Shown: in pieces, positions 1-63,947 of the stretch
How positions within the stretch are numbered: position 1 is the stretch's first letter
Layout of the letters: every line of letters begins with the position of its first letter
Origin: Tetracentron sinense
Lineage: Eukaryota > Streptophyta > Magnoliopsida > Trochodendrales > Trochodendraceae
DNA length: 64,000 bases
Assembly (NCBI GenBank): GCA_015143295.1
Contig: CM026571.1
Location: 29,478,505-29,542,504 of the forward strand
Direction: 5' to 3'
Program-made: the position numbers and the translations under genes
The notes under the pieces: generated by a model
Seen by the model: the letters and a program-made list of their open reading frames with translations, nothing else
Told to the model about the DNA's origin: nothing
Databases searched by the model: none

Positions 1-742
1 TACCGTAGTAGCTTGTTCTTCTTGTTGTGTCTCCACATACCACGATCTCCAAAGATCGATCTTTGTCAATGACGACTTCAAATTCCTTTGACCAAATAAC
101 CACGATCCTCTTCGGATTGATCTCCTTTGCAAAGACTTCAGATTACTCTGACCAAGTTCTTCTTAACAAGAATGGGTTGATGGTTGATTAAACCAACCCT
201 AGTTTGAATCCCAACAATGGAATAAACAAGCAAGAATGATCAAACAATTTCTTGCATACTCTAGGGTGGAAGAGGAAAGGAGAATGGGTTTGGGAAACCC
301 TAATAATCCTTTTAAAACTCTCTAAAACTTCTTTGGTTCGAATGGGGATCAAACCCAACCTATATAAGGTAAAAAATAGTGTTCTAATCACGTTAGGAGA
401 CCAATTTCATGAGGAGTGGTCGACCGGTCCACTAGTTGTCGACCACTCATTGGAGCACTCTCTAGAAAAAATCAGCATACAAATTTTTTGTATGAGCGGT
501 CGATCAGAATCAAGAGCGGTCGACCGGTGGACCCAGAATTTGCCAAAACTTCCTTCAAGAAAGTTGTAGATCTTTTTGAGGGCTTCAATTTTCATATGTT
601 ATCGACCAAAATCGGAGTAACGGTCAATGACTTATGCCCCGTACACCAAATAAGAGTTTTGCATTTCAAACTCCTATGCCTATGAAGGTTTGTATCTAGT
701 CACCTAAAGTACATAGAATGATTCTAAGTCAATTTCCCCCTA
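1..742. other. LTR-like sequence, no gene
   Basis: No coding exon is recognised. The block at 416-540 has repeated GGTCGACCGGT-type palindromes (gtggtcgaccggtccac; gcggtcgaccggtgg), a style seen in the LTRs elsewhere in this window. The sequence seems to resume after the MITE at 1519, so this may be part of an LTR with a MITE inside it. Ends were not found. Confidence 0.35.
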
Positions 743-1518
743 GGCTACGTTCGTTTAGGGGGTAAATGAGGGAAAGTAGGGGAAAGTGAGAGAAAGTCCC
801 ACTTAGCCCATGTTCGGTGAGCTAGAAATGCTGAGATTCTCCATAAAAGAGTTTCTCTACAGTGCCTCTTTCAATCCCATTTACCCCCATTTTGAATTCC
901 ATCCAAAAGATGGAATTATGAAGGAAAAGAAATGGGACAGCTTGGAGGGTGGGTACTCTCCGAATCTTCCCTCCTTCAACAGTCATGTTTGTGAACCAAC
1001 AAGGATGCAACGCTTATACCTTCCCACAAAAAAAAAAAGGCTGCAACGCTCAACCTATTTTCAGACTTTAGTTGATATTTTTTTTTTAGATTTTTACATG
1101 CGAGAAATTTTGGAGGAACCGGTAAAGGTGGTAAATTTTTTATTTTGGAATGGTAAAATCTGTTGTGTTTCCATCTTTAGTTAATTCATTTTTCATGGGA
1201 CTAGCTTTAATTAATCTTTTTTTCATGATAAAATATATATGTGACATATTGCATCCAAATAAGCTCCCCTTTTACCATTATTAGGTTTATATACATGTAA
1301 GTAACATTATTTTTATTAGGGGTAATTTTGGAAACACCATAGTTTTCATTCAACTTTCTTCTAAACCAAACACCAAACATAAAAGAAAATCACATTTTCC
1401 CGTAACACTTTTCTCTCAAACCAAACACACTAGAGAATTCACACTTTTCTTTTACTTTCTTTTCTTTTACTTTACTTTACTTTACTTCACTCATTTACTC
1501 CCCAACCGAATGCACCCC
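743..1518. mobile_element. Tourist/PIF-Harbinger-like MITE
   Basis: The ends are inverted and similar: GGCTACGTTCGTTTAGGGGG at the left and, reverse-complemented, GGGGTGCATTCGGTTGGGG at the right, followed on both sides by a stretch like GTAAATGAG. The flanks CTA and TAA could be a decayed 3-bp target-site duplication. Length about 776 bp, no transposase. Confidence 0.5.
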
Positions 1519-3857
1519 TAAGGTATAAGGTATCTAGGTCACTTACCATCCTATGAGTAAGACGAAGGTGACACTTTGAATGTTTTCAATCGTACTTCTT
1601 CGGTCTTCATCATCACTTTGATGCTTGTAGGCAATAACACAACACTACTAGACACTTTGTTTTGACATCGGAATATGCCAATACCAAAAGTATGGACTTA
1701 CACTCCTAACCCTCTTCTTCTTTATCATATGACATCCTTTCAATGTTCGCTATTCTTTCAGAAAATTTTCTACCCTTCTAATGATCCCTCATCATTATTC
1801 GAACTTCTTCCATACCCTGATTTCGAACTTCTTTCCAAAAAATTTTTTTCCATACACCCAGGAAACCCTTCAACATCACCTAATTTGTGAGCTGATGCTC
1901 CTTGAATAAGGGAAATTGCTCTTAATCTTATGTCTTTCTCCTGTTTTCTGCCCAGAACTCCCTGCAATAGGGGAAATTGTACTTAATCTTATGTCTATCT
2001 CTTGTTTTTAGCCCAAACTCCCATCCGTTTCCTTCCTCGGCATGATGTCACAATTCACAAACTATGTGGCTTCAATCAAGTAATCTAATTTTCAAAAGCA
2101 CAACAAAAATAAGGCAAACAATTCATTTGCGTTTATGGAGTAAAAAATTTCTAACTAGTATAAAAAAATAAAATAAAACCAAAACTATTACTTAACAAAT
2201 AACAATAATTAATTTACAGCATTCTAGAATTCTAGTTGTATTTTAAATACAAAATTATAGATCATTACATTTTATTAAAAACTATAAACAGTAAAACAAA
2301 AATATTCTATGTAAATTCAAATCAAAACACAAGAAATACTAGTTAGAAACATTAAAATAACTGAAACAATAATAAAATACATAAAGTTAAAACAACATCC
2401 TACTAGTTGTTTAACAACATTCCATAGTACTAATAGTTAACAAAACAACAATAAAATTACATAAGAATTAATTTTTTATAGAAAAAAGTAAGCAATACTA
2501 CTTAAATGATAATATCAAAGTATCAATAATTAAAACCAACAAATAATATGAAGATAACCAAATAAAAATAACTAGAAACTGTTATTTAGTTATAAAAATA
2601 GAGAAAATATAAAAAAAATGAAACCCTAATAACCTAAATCAACTAATGTTCATAGATTTCAAGTGAAATCATGAAACTCACTTGCATATACTAATTTGGG
2701 TTGTAATAAACAAGATTTTCATAAAAGAAAGGAGAAAAATTACCTGATTGAGCGCTTCAAATGAGGTTTCATGAAATGAAGAACTTGACGTAGATTTCTT
2801 CAATTTGATGATTCAAATCTGAAATTAAGATTTTAATCACAAAAATAAAAATGATTTCAAGTTTTGGGGTGTTGAATAGGAAGGGAACGAGAGAGAAATG
2901 AAAGAGGTGATTTTTAGGGGTTTACGGTAACCCCTACCTTTTAAAGGGGCACCGAATGAGTCCTACAACCGACGCGTATTAGTAGGACTCGCCCGAGACG
3001 TATCGATTTCGGCTGTCTTATAAATCCTAAAAAAAATTGTAAATGTTATTAAAACGGATCGGCTATTACCAAAACCGATATGTATTGGTGTTTTTTCAAA
3101 CCATTATTGGAACTTACCAAAACTTGTCGTTGAAACCTTGTACTATTTACACTTTAAGAGGATATCATTTCGGTGGCTACTGAAACCGTCACGTTTCCAA
3201 CGAATTTTATTGAAATATGTCGATATTTTAAACCCTCCCTTTATGTTCATGAATATATGGTATGATATCATAATCTCATTAGCTGGGCACAGTGCTGCCA
3301 ATTGGAGCAATAGTATTATCAATTTATCATCCCCTGGTGAATATAGAGATGACAACTCCGAGCCTTCTTAAAACTACATGTGGATATGGTGACAAATGAG
3401 CAGCCTCTCTTGTTGTTGTTGGGTACTATTTGAGTATATTGTATAATTATTGGTTGTGTTAACCAATAAGATGAATATTATTTTAATATCTGAGTATTAT
3501 ACATGGCCTCTAGCTGGTATGTTTTCCTCATAAACTTGTTGTACATAGTTGTTTATTGTTAGTCTAGACTCCAGTGTATAATCATGTGTATTTTAACATT
3601 TGCAGAAGTTTCAATGAAAAATTCCATCTTTTTTTCCCTAATATACCCGCAAATTCCCATTTTCAAATTGCGAAATATCTTGCGAAACTGATGTTTAGAA
3701 CCTTTGGTGACTGCTGCTGAGATCATGGGGGGACCAACACATTCTAGAAAAAATTGATATCTCTTTACCACCATGTATTATATATTCTGACAATCATAGT
3801 GTCGTGTCCCCTGATAGAAAAGAGGTTTATTGAATAAACTTGGATGAATTACAATAA
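1519..3857. other. Intron sequence without recognised gene
   Basis: About 2.3 kb of AT-rich DNA. 1519-2040 may continue the LTR-like sequence to the left. 2925-3130 has a GC-richer patch with repeated accgata/cggatcgg words, possibly a transposon end. I see no exon here that would supply the missing N-terminal part of the GTG protein. Confidence 0.4.
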
Positions 3858-4732
3858 ACCCTAAATGGGGTTTATGTAGAGATAATAATCTAGACTTAAT
3901 GGAAAGTAAATCAACATAATCTCATCCTCATCTAATCATACGTAATCAAATCTATTTTATCATTGATTGATACTAATCTAATTAATCTAATATTATGATG
4001 AGATGCACTTGAATGATATAGTGTATCTCAGTAACCTTATTACAAAAATCTTACTTTATTCTCCAATACTTCCCCTCAAATATATGGGGATTGAAAAATC
4101 TACATGTATTCGCCATTAATAGAAATCCGATTGACACCTATTGATTTCCGCTTGACCCATTTGATCTTCGTTGCATGGTTGGATGAGTCGACCAGTTGTT
4201 TGCTTGATGGATGTGGATGAACCAAATTGGCCTCTCATGGGTGAAAAGAAAGGGTCTCTATGGGCCAAAGAAGGGTCTCTATGGACCTAAAAGAAATGCC
4301 TCAAAGAGGCTTGGAAAGCAGTACCGCTAATGAGCTTGGCAAGGCTCAATGGCCAAAAAAATCAGCCTCGATGGGAGTGAACTGGGCCTCCATGCCTAAT
4401 GATTAGACTCCTAAAGGCATTAAAAACGGCCTTTGTGTGCCTTTAAAAAAAATCTCTATGGACTTGAAAGAAGATCTCTATGGGCCTAGGAAGTGGCCTC
4501 GATGGGCTTTAAAATTATCCAAGATAAGAATGAACCGTGCCAAACGAGTGGATGTAGACTTGGGCTTAAGTTGTAAGACACACAGTAGTAGTACCCTCAT
4601 TGGAGCAAATCTTTTAATGAAGACTGACGATAAGAGACCAAAAATCGAGGAATTGATTAGATGAGGATGAGATTAGGTTGATTTACTTTCTATAAAGTCC
4701 AGCTTGTTATCTCTGTATAAACCCTATTTAGG
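3858..4732. mobile_element. Non-coding element with ~80-bp terminal inverted repeats
   Basis: The first ~85 bases (from ccctaaatggggtttatg, through gaaagtaaatcaac, to ctcatcctcatctaatc) recur inverted at the right end (gattagatgaggatgag to ataaaccctatttaggg). The interior has a repetitive 'cctc-atgggc' style from 4240 to 4500 (gggtctctatggg, ggcctcgatggg) and no transposase. No clear target-site duplication was found, so the superfamily is open. Confidence 0.55.
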
Positions 4733-4772
4733 GCCACTGTTACAAATCTCCCAAGAAATACCCAATTTCTTA
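4733..4772 (+). repeat. Terminal fragment of the TTACAAATCTCCC MITE family
   Basis: ccactgttacaaatctccc followed by aatacccaatttctt matches the left end of the complete element at 39851-40296. No matching right end is seen nearby, so this is a truncated copy abutting the previous element. Confidence 0.5.
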
Positions 4773-5340
4773 ATGTAATAAAAAGGAACATCACCTTAAT
4801 GTACTTCATTATGGGAATCTCCATCTTCTATATAGGGGTCTGATTTATTTATTCTGGTCTTAACTCCAGAGAAATAAAGGCAATCCGGTCCATGATTCTA
4901 CATTTCAAGTTTTTTCCCTTCTGCTTCTCACTCCTTCAATTGCACCAACATGAACAATTTCAATGATCATGCTCCATCATTGCCAATTCAAGGGAGGCCT
5001 AATGATCACATATAGACTTTTATGCTTGGATCTGATTTTGCCCATATGCTGTTAAATAGGTTTTACAAAATTTTGCCAATGGGAGGACGATATATGATTG
5101 GAAGACCTTACAGAAAGCTATTTAATGTGCCTACTTTCTTTAGTTGCATTCATGATGGTTGTGTGGTAGCACTCTTGCTGATGATTAACAATTCATCTCC
5201 TAAATCAATATATCTAAAGAATATTAAAAAAAAAGCCATCAATGAAAAGTATTTAATAAGATATTCTTTCTTTCACTTCCTTTTCGTTTTAATTGTTAAG
5301 ATTAATCTTTCTCACTTTTATATATATTTGAATGTGCTAG

Positions 5341-57456
<52,116 letters not shown>

Positions 57457-57943
57457 TATGTTAATGTGTAATTCTGTAATATTAGATTCTTCCATTCTTA
57501 ATTTTTCTTCCTCATTTCTACATTTCAGAGTGTGGTATTGCCCATGAAATATATCTTCTCATGAAACCCATACTAGAAAGATTAGGATACTGTAATCAAG
57601 ACAGTTTCTGGCAATGTCAATGTATATCCTAACCTCAATTACCCTTGATATTTGAACAAATTACTCAGGTTCTGGTTAGCGTTTTTGGCCGACTAATAAT
57701 TCTCTCCCGAGTGCTCTGGTGTGTAGACCTGATTAGTAAATATTTGAGTAAGTGATAGATTCAAGCCCCATTTGGTCGAGTCCTATTCCAAGTCCATCTT
57801 TGGGTTTGGACATGCACCTAATCCATTTGGCACTACAAATGATACAGCATCAGTAGTCTTGTGGTGCTGATAACTCGCTAGCTCGTCGCATCATTTATTA
57901 AGCAGGTAGGGATTGATCCCAAGTTGTAGGGAGTGGAAGAGGA
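57457..57943. other. GTG 3' flank / 3' UTR
   Basis: Follows the GTG stop. No canonical AATAAA is seen in the first few hundred bases, so the poly(A) site cannot be placed. No other gene is recognised. Confidence 0.35.
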
Positions 57944-58120
57944 GGTTTTTTTTTTCGGTGACAGAGGGTGTCCCAAACCCTTCGAGGCAAGGACTAATCC
58001 CTTCGGAATGTTGCCCTACAACACTAGGGTAAGTCAAGGAGTGGGATTTGAACACAACTACAGGGAGCAAACCTGGGATGCTAGCCAACTGCACCAACCC
58101 CTGAGATTACCTGTGTGATA
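57944..58120 (-). mobile_element. tRNA-derived SINE
   Basis: On the minus strand: an A box in TTGGTGCAGTTGGCTAGC, about 40 bases later a B box in GTGTTCAAATCCCACTCC, then an unrelated body (ggcaacattccgaagg) and an A-rich tail (tttttttttt on the plus strand at 57944-57953). About 175 bp. Target-site duplication not checked by alignment. Confidence 0.75.
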
Positions 58121-58286
58121 GCTGATCTTGCCTGATTTTTGCTGTTTATCGCTGCAGTTAGGGCCTGGCCTATTCCAACTGGACCTGAACGCACCAAACA
58201 ATATTTGACCGTGCAGGTTACTCTTCCACATCCATGTCGGGTGGAAGGATGTGAATCAAAACCTCTCCCATAGTGTTGGGATCCTA

Positions 58287-58493
58287 TTCAATCGCTAGAG
58301 TTAAATTGCACCCACAGGTCGTGTCCTTTCTAACATCCATTAACTGTGGTTAAGATCCACAAACCTTAGTGTTTAACAGTCTAACCTTGGATTTTAGAAA
58401 GGGAAAACATTTTAAGACAATAAATCCTAAGGATTAAAACTACTTAACCAGAATTAAAAGGGCAGTTAACTGGCTATATTAGTGCGATTGAAG
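58287..58493. mobile_element. Foldback MITE (copy with both arms)
   Basis: ttcaatcgctagag and gcacccacagg ... taactgtggttaagatccac at the left, and ggcagttaac ... gtgcgattgaa at the right, are the same arms as at 30542-30808. Diverged; about 207 bp. Confidence 0.6.
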
Positions 58494-58499
58494 TTCAAT

Positions 58500-59460
58500 C
58501 CCGGCTTCAGTCACAATTGGACAGGATGCTCCCCCCCAATATAGAGCTTCAGCTTTAGTATCAATGATTTGAAAACCGGCTTGGTTGGTTGAACAGGTAA
58601 AACCAGGGATGGGCAGGTCAGACGATCCCCAAAACCATCAAACTGGCCTATTTTAAAAACATCTTAAAATCAGAAAACCTTAAGAACCAGTCGGTTCAAC
58701 TGGAAAAATGTAAGAAGGGGCCAAAAACAACTGGGAAAACTGTAAGACCTGATCGGGGAAAAAAGAAATATATTTTTAAAGATATTAAAGGCTACAGTTC
58801 ACTTAGACCGGTTGACCGGGAACCAGTTACCTAGCCGGTTCAAGGCCTGGTTATTTAGACACTGGCAAGACTGGTACTGCAGTTCAGGTAATACTATAGG
58901 ATGTGTAATTATTATCCTTGGTTGGTTGAATACATTTTGCAACATGAAACAGAAGTGAGTAGATGAGTCAACTAGCAAAGGCTTTGCAACCTAAAGTGCG
59001 AACCAGCGTATGCTTGAATCAGCTAAAAGCTTTCAGTTATGGCAGCTTCATTCCTTTTTGGTTCTTCATTCACAAGCAAAACCAACTGGGTCCCAAGATT
59101 CTTTGTAACAGTTCCTGAACATGGTTACAATGACTAATATCAGGACAACGACCAGATCGTCAACCTTTGAAAACAAAATGAAAGAGATGGTTGATCAATT
59201 TCGTAATTTTACATAGTTGTATGATATATCTATAAATGCATTTTGATTAGGTTTTAATCCTTATCGAGACAAAAAAAATGAGAGAAAATGAAAGCAAAGA
59301 GAATTGTAACCCCTTTTTGACAAGAAAATCATTGAAAGGATCTCAATGCTGTTGTAGACGTTGGCACATTGCCGAAACACAGATGGATATTTTCTATTTT
59401 TAAATTTTTATTTTTTAGGAACACTTAGAACAGGACTAAGTCCCTCGGGCGTGCACAACC
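58500..59460. other. Intergenic, one possible MITE
   Basis: 58570-58870 has inverted accggcttggttgg / accggttgaccgg-type words that could be ends of another MITE, but boundaries and target repeats are not clear. No coding sequence. Confidence 0.3.
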
Positions 59461-59469
59461 AGGAAAGCT

Positions 59470-59690
59470 AGAATAAATTGACTTAATTGAGTCTTGTCTT
59501 CATTCATTAATACCTCTTCCTCTGCTTTAGCTGTTAGTCCTCTTAAGCCAGAATAAATTGCCTTAATTGAGTCTTGTCTTCATTCATTAATACCTGTTCC
59601 TCTACTTGAGTTGTTAGTTGCCTTAATCGAGTCTTGTCTTCATTCATTAATACCTCCTTCCTCTGCTTTAGTTGTTAGTCCTCTTTAAAT
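59470..59690 (+). repeat. Three-copy tandem repeat
   Basis: ttaattgagtcttgtcttca then ttcattaatacct, tcctctgctttag and gttagtcctct recurs three times with spacing of about 80 and 65 bp. The copies are close to identical in their cores. Confidence 0.85.
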
Positions 59691-60466
59691 CCTGAACGGT
59701 GGCCAACTAGGGGAAGGGACTCGGACTCAAGACCTGCTGTTTTATTTCTATTTTTAGTTAATTTTCTACAAAGTGGTCTCTCCCTATTGCGCCCTCTTCC
59801 TTTTGGGGCAAGAGGGCAAGAATTTGTTATGAGGCCTACAACTGCTTGATTGTGTGACCACGGGGAGCAAGAAGTCAAGGATTTTATGTCTCACCAAATA
59901 CCTAAATGCAAGGATCTTTGGCTATTATCGATCAAAAAATGGTGTGTGGAAAGGAGTTTTGTGCTTATGTATAATCAATCAAAAAAATGTTGATGTGTGC
60001 GTATTAGCCGTTAGATGGAGTTCCTCAAGAGTAGTACCAAGTAGTAGTTTGACGAGTACAAATTTTCTTGCTATAATCAAACAATAAAAAAGACGAAGAG
60101 CATTAGAAATCGTAATGAATGCTTTAGTGGGTTCTCCATCCCTGCAAGACTATGCTGGTAAAAGGGTGTAGTCTAACGGCAACGCTTGTTTTCTTAATAA
60201 ATCCGGAAGCACCTCTCACAATCTATTATTAATATAACGAGAATGGAGAGTTAAAAACGTAGGTCGAATTTTAATTATTTTCAAAATTGCCCTTTACTCA
60301 TATAGGCTTAGAGGTTGATTGAATTTTAGCTAATTCTAAAATTGCCCTTTACACATATGAGTTCGAAACATTGATTGGATTTTATTTCTAAACCTAGCAT
60401 TTACTTATATATAAAGGCAGTGATACTTTAAAAGATTGATTGATTTTAGTTTAATCCCAAAACCTT

Positions 60467-60630
60467 TTTTTTTGGTATGAGACACTAGGTTAGCAAGTCA
60501 GTATATGTTCTAAGTTAAAGGCTTAAAGGCAGGTGGAGAGTGCAACCCACTCTCAGTCTCTCAGGAATGGAACCCAGAACCTCCTTCCTAAGGAAGGGAT
60601 ACACGTACCACTGGGCTATTCCTAGGGTGT
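60467..60630 (-). mobile_element. tRNA-derived SINE
   Basis: On the minus strand: A box TAGCCCAGTGGTACG near 60615, B box GGGTTCCATTCC near 60573, body ggttgcactctccacctgcc, and an A tail (plus-strand tttttttt at 60467-60474). About 163 bp. The two boxes are intact at the level of consensus. Different family from the SINE at 57944. Confidence 0.75.
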
Positions 60631-60939
60631 GCTCCAAAACTACTACTTTGTTGATATATAAAAATAATGATACTTGAAAAAAGTTAATTGAATTTTAGCT
60701 TAATTTCAAAAATGCCCTTTTATTAATTTTAGTTTTAGTTATATAAGAAACTTTTTCACCAAAAGATATAGTTGACATATAAAGTTGATTGAAATTTAAT
60801 TTAATTCTAAAATTGCCCTTTATTAATATATAAAACAATGAATTCATAATTGAACTGGCCGGGTGACCAGTTCTCGGTTCGACTGGTACGATTGAATCAT
60901 ATCATTTTATTATTAAAAATATATATTTTTTATTTTCTT

Positions 60940-61350
60940 GTCTATAATGCCCCTAAAGTTTTTTATTCTCAAAATGCCCCTTAAGTCAAGTATCTATAAC
61001 CAAAATACCCTCAAAATTTTCCTATACTCAAAATGTCTTGAATATTATCCAGTTTCCAAAATACCCCTAAGTCAAATATTTGTAGCCAAAATGCATCTCA
61101 CAAATTATTTAACTCAAAATACTCCTCAAGTTTGCCCATATATTATTTTCTTTATTTCAAAAAATGTCCCTCAAGTATATACCTAAAATGTCCTAAATTT
61201 TTTCTATACCCAAAATGTCCACAAGTTTTTTAGTTCTCAAAATGTCCTTACGTCATGTTTTTGTACCTAGCATGTACCTCACAATTTTTTTTACCCAAAA
61301 TGTCCCTCAAGTTTCTATACCCAAAATATACATTAATTTGTTCCCCAAAT
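60940..61350 (+). repeat. Diverged short tandem repeat (caaaatgcccctcaagt)
   Basis: The phrase caaaatgtccctcaagttt with variable ctatacc spacers recurs a dozen or so times. Composition is strongly biased. It gives spurious reading frames on the plus strand. Confidence 0.75.
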
Positions 61351-61576
61351 GCCCCTTACTAGGGTCCCTCTTTCCGGTCTTTCCCCCTCTCCCCTCTCTC
61401 ACATGCATCGCACGTGCGGCTCGCTAGTTTTTTATATAGATCAAAAATGCAAAACATAGTCATGTGGAATTGAGATCAAGTCCCATGGAAAGAACCTTTT
61501 CCTTGATTTTGTAACAAGTAGGAGATCTACAAATGGGTGGACAAGTGGTTTCAGGGGCTTACGCCTCATGAACTTC

Positions 61577-61790
61577 TCACTCCTTTGGGCCAGCTCCACA
61601 CGAGATTTTTCCAGGCTTTCACTCCTTTGGGTTAGCCCCGCATGAGATTTTTCTAGACTTTCACTGCTTTTGGTCAGCTTCATACGGGATTTTTCTAGAC
61701 TTTCACTCTTTTGGCAAACCCTGCACGGAAATTTTTCAGACTTTCACTCTTTTGGCCAGCCCCGCATGAGATTTTTTTCAAACTTTCCTG
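61577..61790 (-). repeat. 42-bp tandem repeat, five copies
   Basis: Units begin at about 61579, 61621, 61663, 61705 and 61746. On the minus strand each gives a 14-residue unit of the type SESLEKSHAGLTQR. Because 42 is a multiple of three, the reading frame (61441-61683) stays open, but there is no other sign of a gene. Confidence 0.85.
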
Positions 61791-61799
61791 GTGTGGCGG

Positions 61800-62344
61800 G
61801 TTGTAAGCTCTCGTTAGGCTCTCATCACAAGGATTAGTACTGACCCAAAGGATTGGGAAACCCGAATTTCCAAAAAAAAAAAAGAGGGGTCTACAAGTCA
61901 GTTACTATCCCTAACTACCAACAAAATGATGCCATGTAGATCTCCCATAGAAAAAAATTGTCAATCTTTACTCATCCTAAGCTTAACACAATTCTCTTGC
62001 TCAAAAAAAAAACTTAAAACACAAGTCAAATGAGAATTACAGAATGTATTAGAATATTTTATTTTATTTTTTTATTAAACATAATAAACAACAGACTCAC
62101 ACATAGCCAAAAACACATACATGGGGCATAACCCAACACATCTCACCAGACCTGACTTGGTGAAACAAAGTAAACAAAAAAATTTAAAAATGAGCCAAGC
62201 TCCACTTAAAAGCCAAAACAAATAAATAACCGAGCTCACATTCTTAGGGTAAATATAGCAGAATTTTGTAATTATTGGAGAAACTTAATAAAAATGTCAA
62301 TTCTCCAAACAATTACATAATTATTTGCATATGGGCATTAGTCA
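61800..62344. other. 3' flank of the UGT gene
   Basis: AT-rich, no gene. A minus-strand AATAAA (plus-strand tttatt near 62070) lies about 270 bp downstream of the UGT stop and is a possible poly(A) signal. Confidence 0.35.
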
Positions 62345-63856
62345 CTAGTGCTGAATTCTTCGGCTCATAAAATCTTTAAAGGCATTCAAAGAAGCCACAG
62401 AGCTAGCAGGGAAGCCATGATCGAATATGGCGCTAATGGACGCCGCCCGTTTTCTAATCTCATCATCAGCCATCACTGTCTCTATCCCGCGTAGGATAGC
62501 ATCCTTTCTCACCTTCTCAGACGCATCCGCACCAACTTCGATCATGGACCCCACCTTCATGTGCAACACCACCAGCTTCGCATTGTAGTGCTGGTCTCCA
62601 CGTATTGGCCACGTCACCATCGGAACCCCTCTCCCTATCGCCTCCACCGTCGAGTTCCACCCACAGTGCGTTAGGAATCCACCCGTAGATGGATGGCTCA
62701 GTATCATAAGCTGTGGTGCCCACCCTCGTATTATCAAACCCCTCCCTTCAACTCGCCTTGCCATCTCATCCGGATAGTAATCTTCTCCTCCTGCTGGACC
62801 CGGCCCGGGTATTCCTCCGGGTGGGCCTCCTTTCGGACCCGGGCCGGGTGGACCGCGGCTTGACTGGAGGACCCAGATGAAAGGGCGATTCGAATCTTCT
62901 AAAGCGCCAGCAAGCTCAGCGAGGTCCTCCACCGTGGGACCTACTTCAGTACCGAATGACACGTATAAGACGGAGCCACGTGGCTTGGAATCTAACCATT
63001 CAGATACCTCTTCTTCGGAGATGTTAGATTCTCGTTTCGTACGGACATCGTGGTCGTGAACGAGAGAATCAGCGGACCGCCAGTACTGGGCCGGCAAAAG
63101 AGGGCCCACACCCCAGACCGGTTTCCCGGTCTGTTTGGCCACGTAGTCAATAAAGATACCTTCTAAATCATCACACGTGTTGATCATCAATGCGATCGAG
63201 CCCTCGGTTTCACCGACCCACGGCGGTTGCTGGCCGGGTTTCGGCGGTGGGCCCGGCGGAGGCGGACCACCACCACCACGACCCGGGGGTCCACCGCCAC
63301 CGCCGGGGGGCCCACCAGCATGATGGGGTTGGGGAGGAGGAGGACCTCGGTGGGTCAGATCGGAGGACGACACAAACATGTCTCCGGGCAAGCCGGGAAG
63401 TGTGTAAATCTCGCCGGGTTTCATATCTTTGGGGCCGAGCTTCCAGAGGGCGTACTCCATGGCGGCAGAGCAAGCGCCGGAGGTGAAGAAACTAACCGTT
63501 GGGATTTTGAATTTGGAGCAGGTTTCATTGGCCCAGCTCATCATGACGTCGACGATGGCGCAAATAGGGGGGTCGCTGGAGCGGCTGGTGAGGAGATCCG
63601 ACAAGGGCTGGGACATGTGGCCGTGGCCGTGGTGTTGGTGCGGGTCATCAGATTGGGGCGGGTCAGGAGATTGGGGGAGGAGGGAGATTTGAATGAGAGG
63701 GTGGAGGAGGAGAGAGGGGTTGATGGAGGAGGAGAGAGAGGAAGGGATGATGAGGGTAATATTGTAATTAAGAGAGGCTAGTTGTTTGCAGAGCTCGGTG
63801 AAGGGAAAGAGGTGGCCTTGACCGAAGAAGGGAACCATCAAAATCTCGCAAGGCAT
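62345..63856 (-). CDS. Family-1 UDP-glycosyltransferase (UGT), intronless, 503 codons
   Basis: Transfers a sugar from a UDP-sugar to a small acceptor; cytosolic, soluble. The start is ATG at 63856 (MPCEILMVPFFGQGHLFP), because the reading frame only becomes UGT-like there; the 46 codons upstream look like 5' UTR. His15 in FFGQGHLFP is the expected catalytic base and Asp103 in AIVDVMMSWA its partner. The 44-residue PSPG box runs from Trp379 (WAPQLMILSHPSTGGFLTHC) to Gln422, with HCGWNSTVE at 397-405 and the terminal Asp-Gln that suits UDP-glucose. Other markers are SVLYVSFGTE and KPVWGVGPLLP. Two Gly/Pro-rich inserts, residues ~170-212 and ~333-357, are unusual; I recall a eudicot UGT group with similar loops but cannot verify it. 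Length is normal (450-510). The acceptor substrate cannot be told. GC is much higher than in the surrounding DNA. Confidence 0.95.
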   Translation of the reverse strand: MPCEILMVPFFGQGHLFPFTELCKQLASLNYNITLIIPSSLSSSINPSLLLHPLIQISLLPQSPDPPQSDDPHQHHGHGHMSQPLSDLLTSRSSDPPICAIVDVMMSWANETCSKFKIPTVSFFTSGACSAAMEYALWKLGPKDMKPGEIYTLPGLPGDMFVSSSDLTHRGPPPPQPHHAGGPPGGGGGPPGRGGGGPPPPGPPPKPGQQPPWVGETEGSIALMINTCDDLEGIFIDYVAKQTGKPVWGVGPLLPAQYWRSADSLVHDHDVRTKRESNISEEEVSEWLDSKPRGSVLYVSFGTEVGPTVEDLAELAGALEDSNRPFIWVLQSSRGPPGPGPKGGPPGGIPGPGPAGGEDYYPDEMARRVEGRGLIIRGWAPQLMILSHPSTGGFLTHCGWNSTVEAIGRGVPMVTWPIRGDQHYNAKLVVLHMKVGSMIEVGADASEKVRKDAILRGIETVMADDEIRKRAASISAIFDHGFPASSVASLNAFKDFMSRRIQH

Positions 63857-63865
63857 TGTTAGTCT

Positions 63866-63888
63866 GATTCGATTCGATTCGATTCGAT
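63866..63888. repeat. GATTC pentanucleotide microsatellite in the UGT 5' UTR
   Basis: Four perfect GATTC units plus a partial unit, starting 10 bp upstream of the UGT start codon (GAATC on the sense strand). A repeat of this kind, so close to the start, could vary in length between individuals. Confidence 0.85.
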
Positions 63889-63941
63889 GTGTTTTCTTCG
63901 TTTTGAGGGGTGATCTTGCTTTTATGGCTGAGATTGCTTCG

Positions 63942-63947
63942 TTTATA
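63942..63947 (-). promoter_or_regulatory. Probable TATA box of the UGT gene
   Basis: TATAAA is read on the minus strand, 86 bp before the ATG at 63856. This would place transcription start near 63912-63917 and give a 5' UTR of about 55-60 bases. The position suits a plant TATA box; there is no direct proof. Confidence 0.5.

Noticed and set aside
1..5340. Search for the missing N-terminal exons of the GTG gene
   Set aside because: No segment resembling the block before EIEETD (with PYSYLSLFI-like sequence) or a suitable donor was found; they must lie upstream.
61441..61683. 80-codon frame with SESLEKS repeats
   Set aside because: The 42-bp tandem repeat keeps any frame open; no start context, homology or introns support a gene.
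63227..63781. 184-codon plus-strand reading frame opposite the UGT gene
   Set aside because: It is the complement of the GC-rich UGT coding sequence, has low-complexity Arg/Gly composition and no recognised domain.
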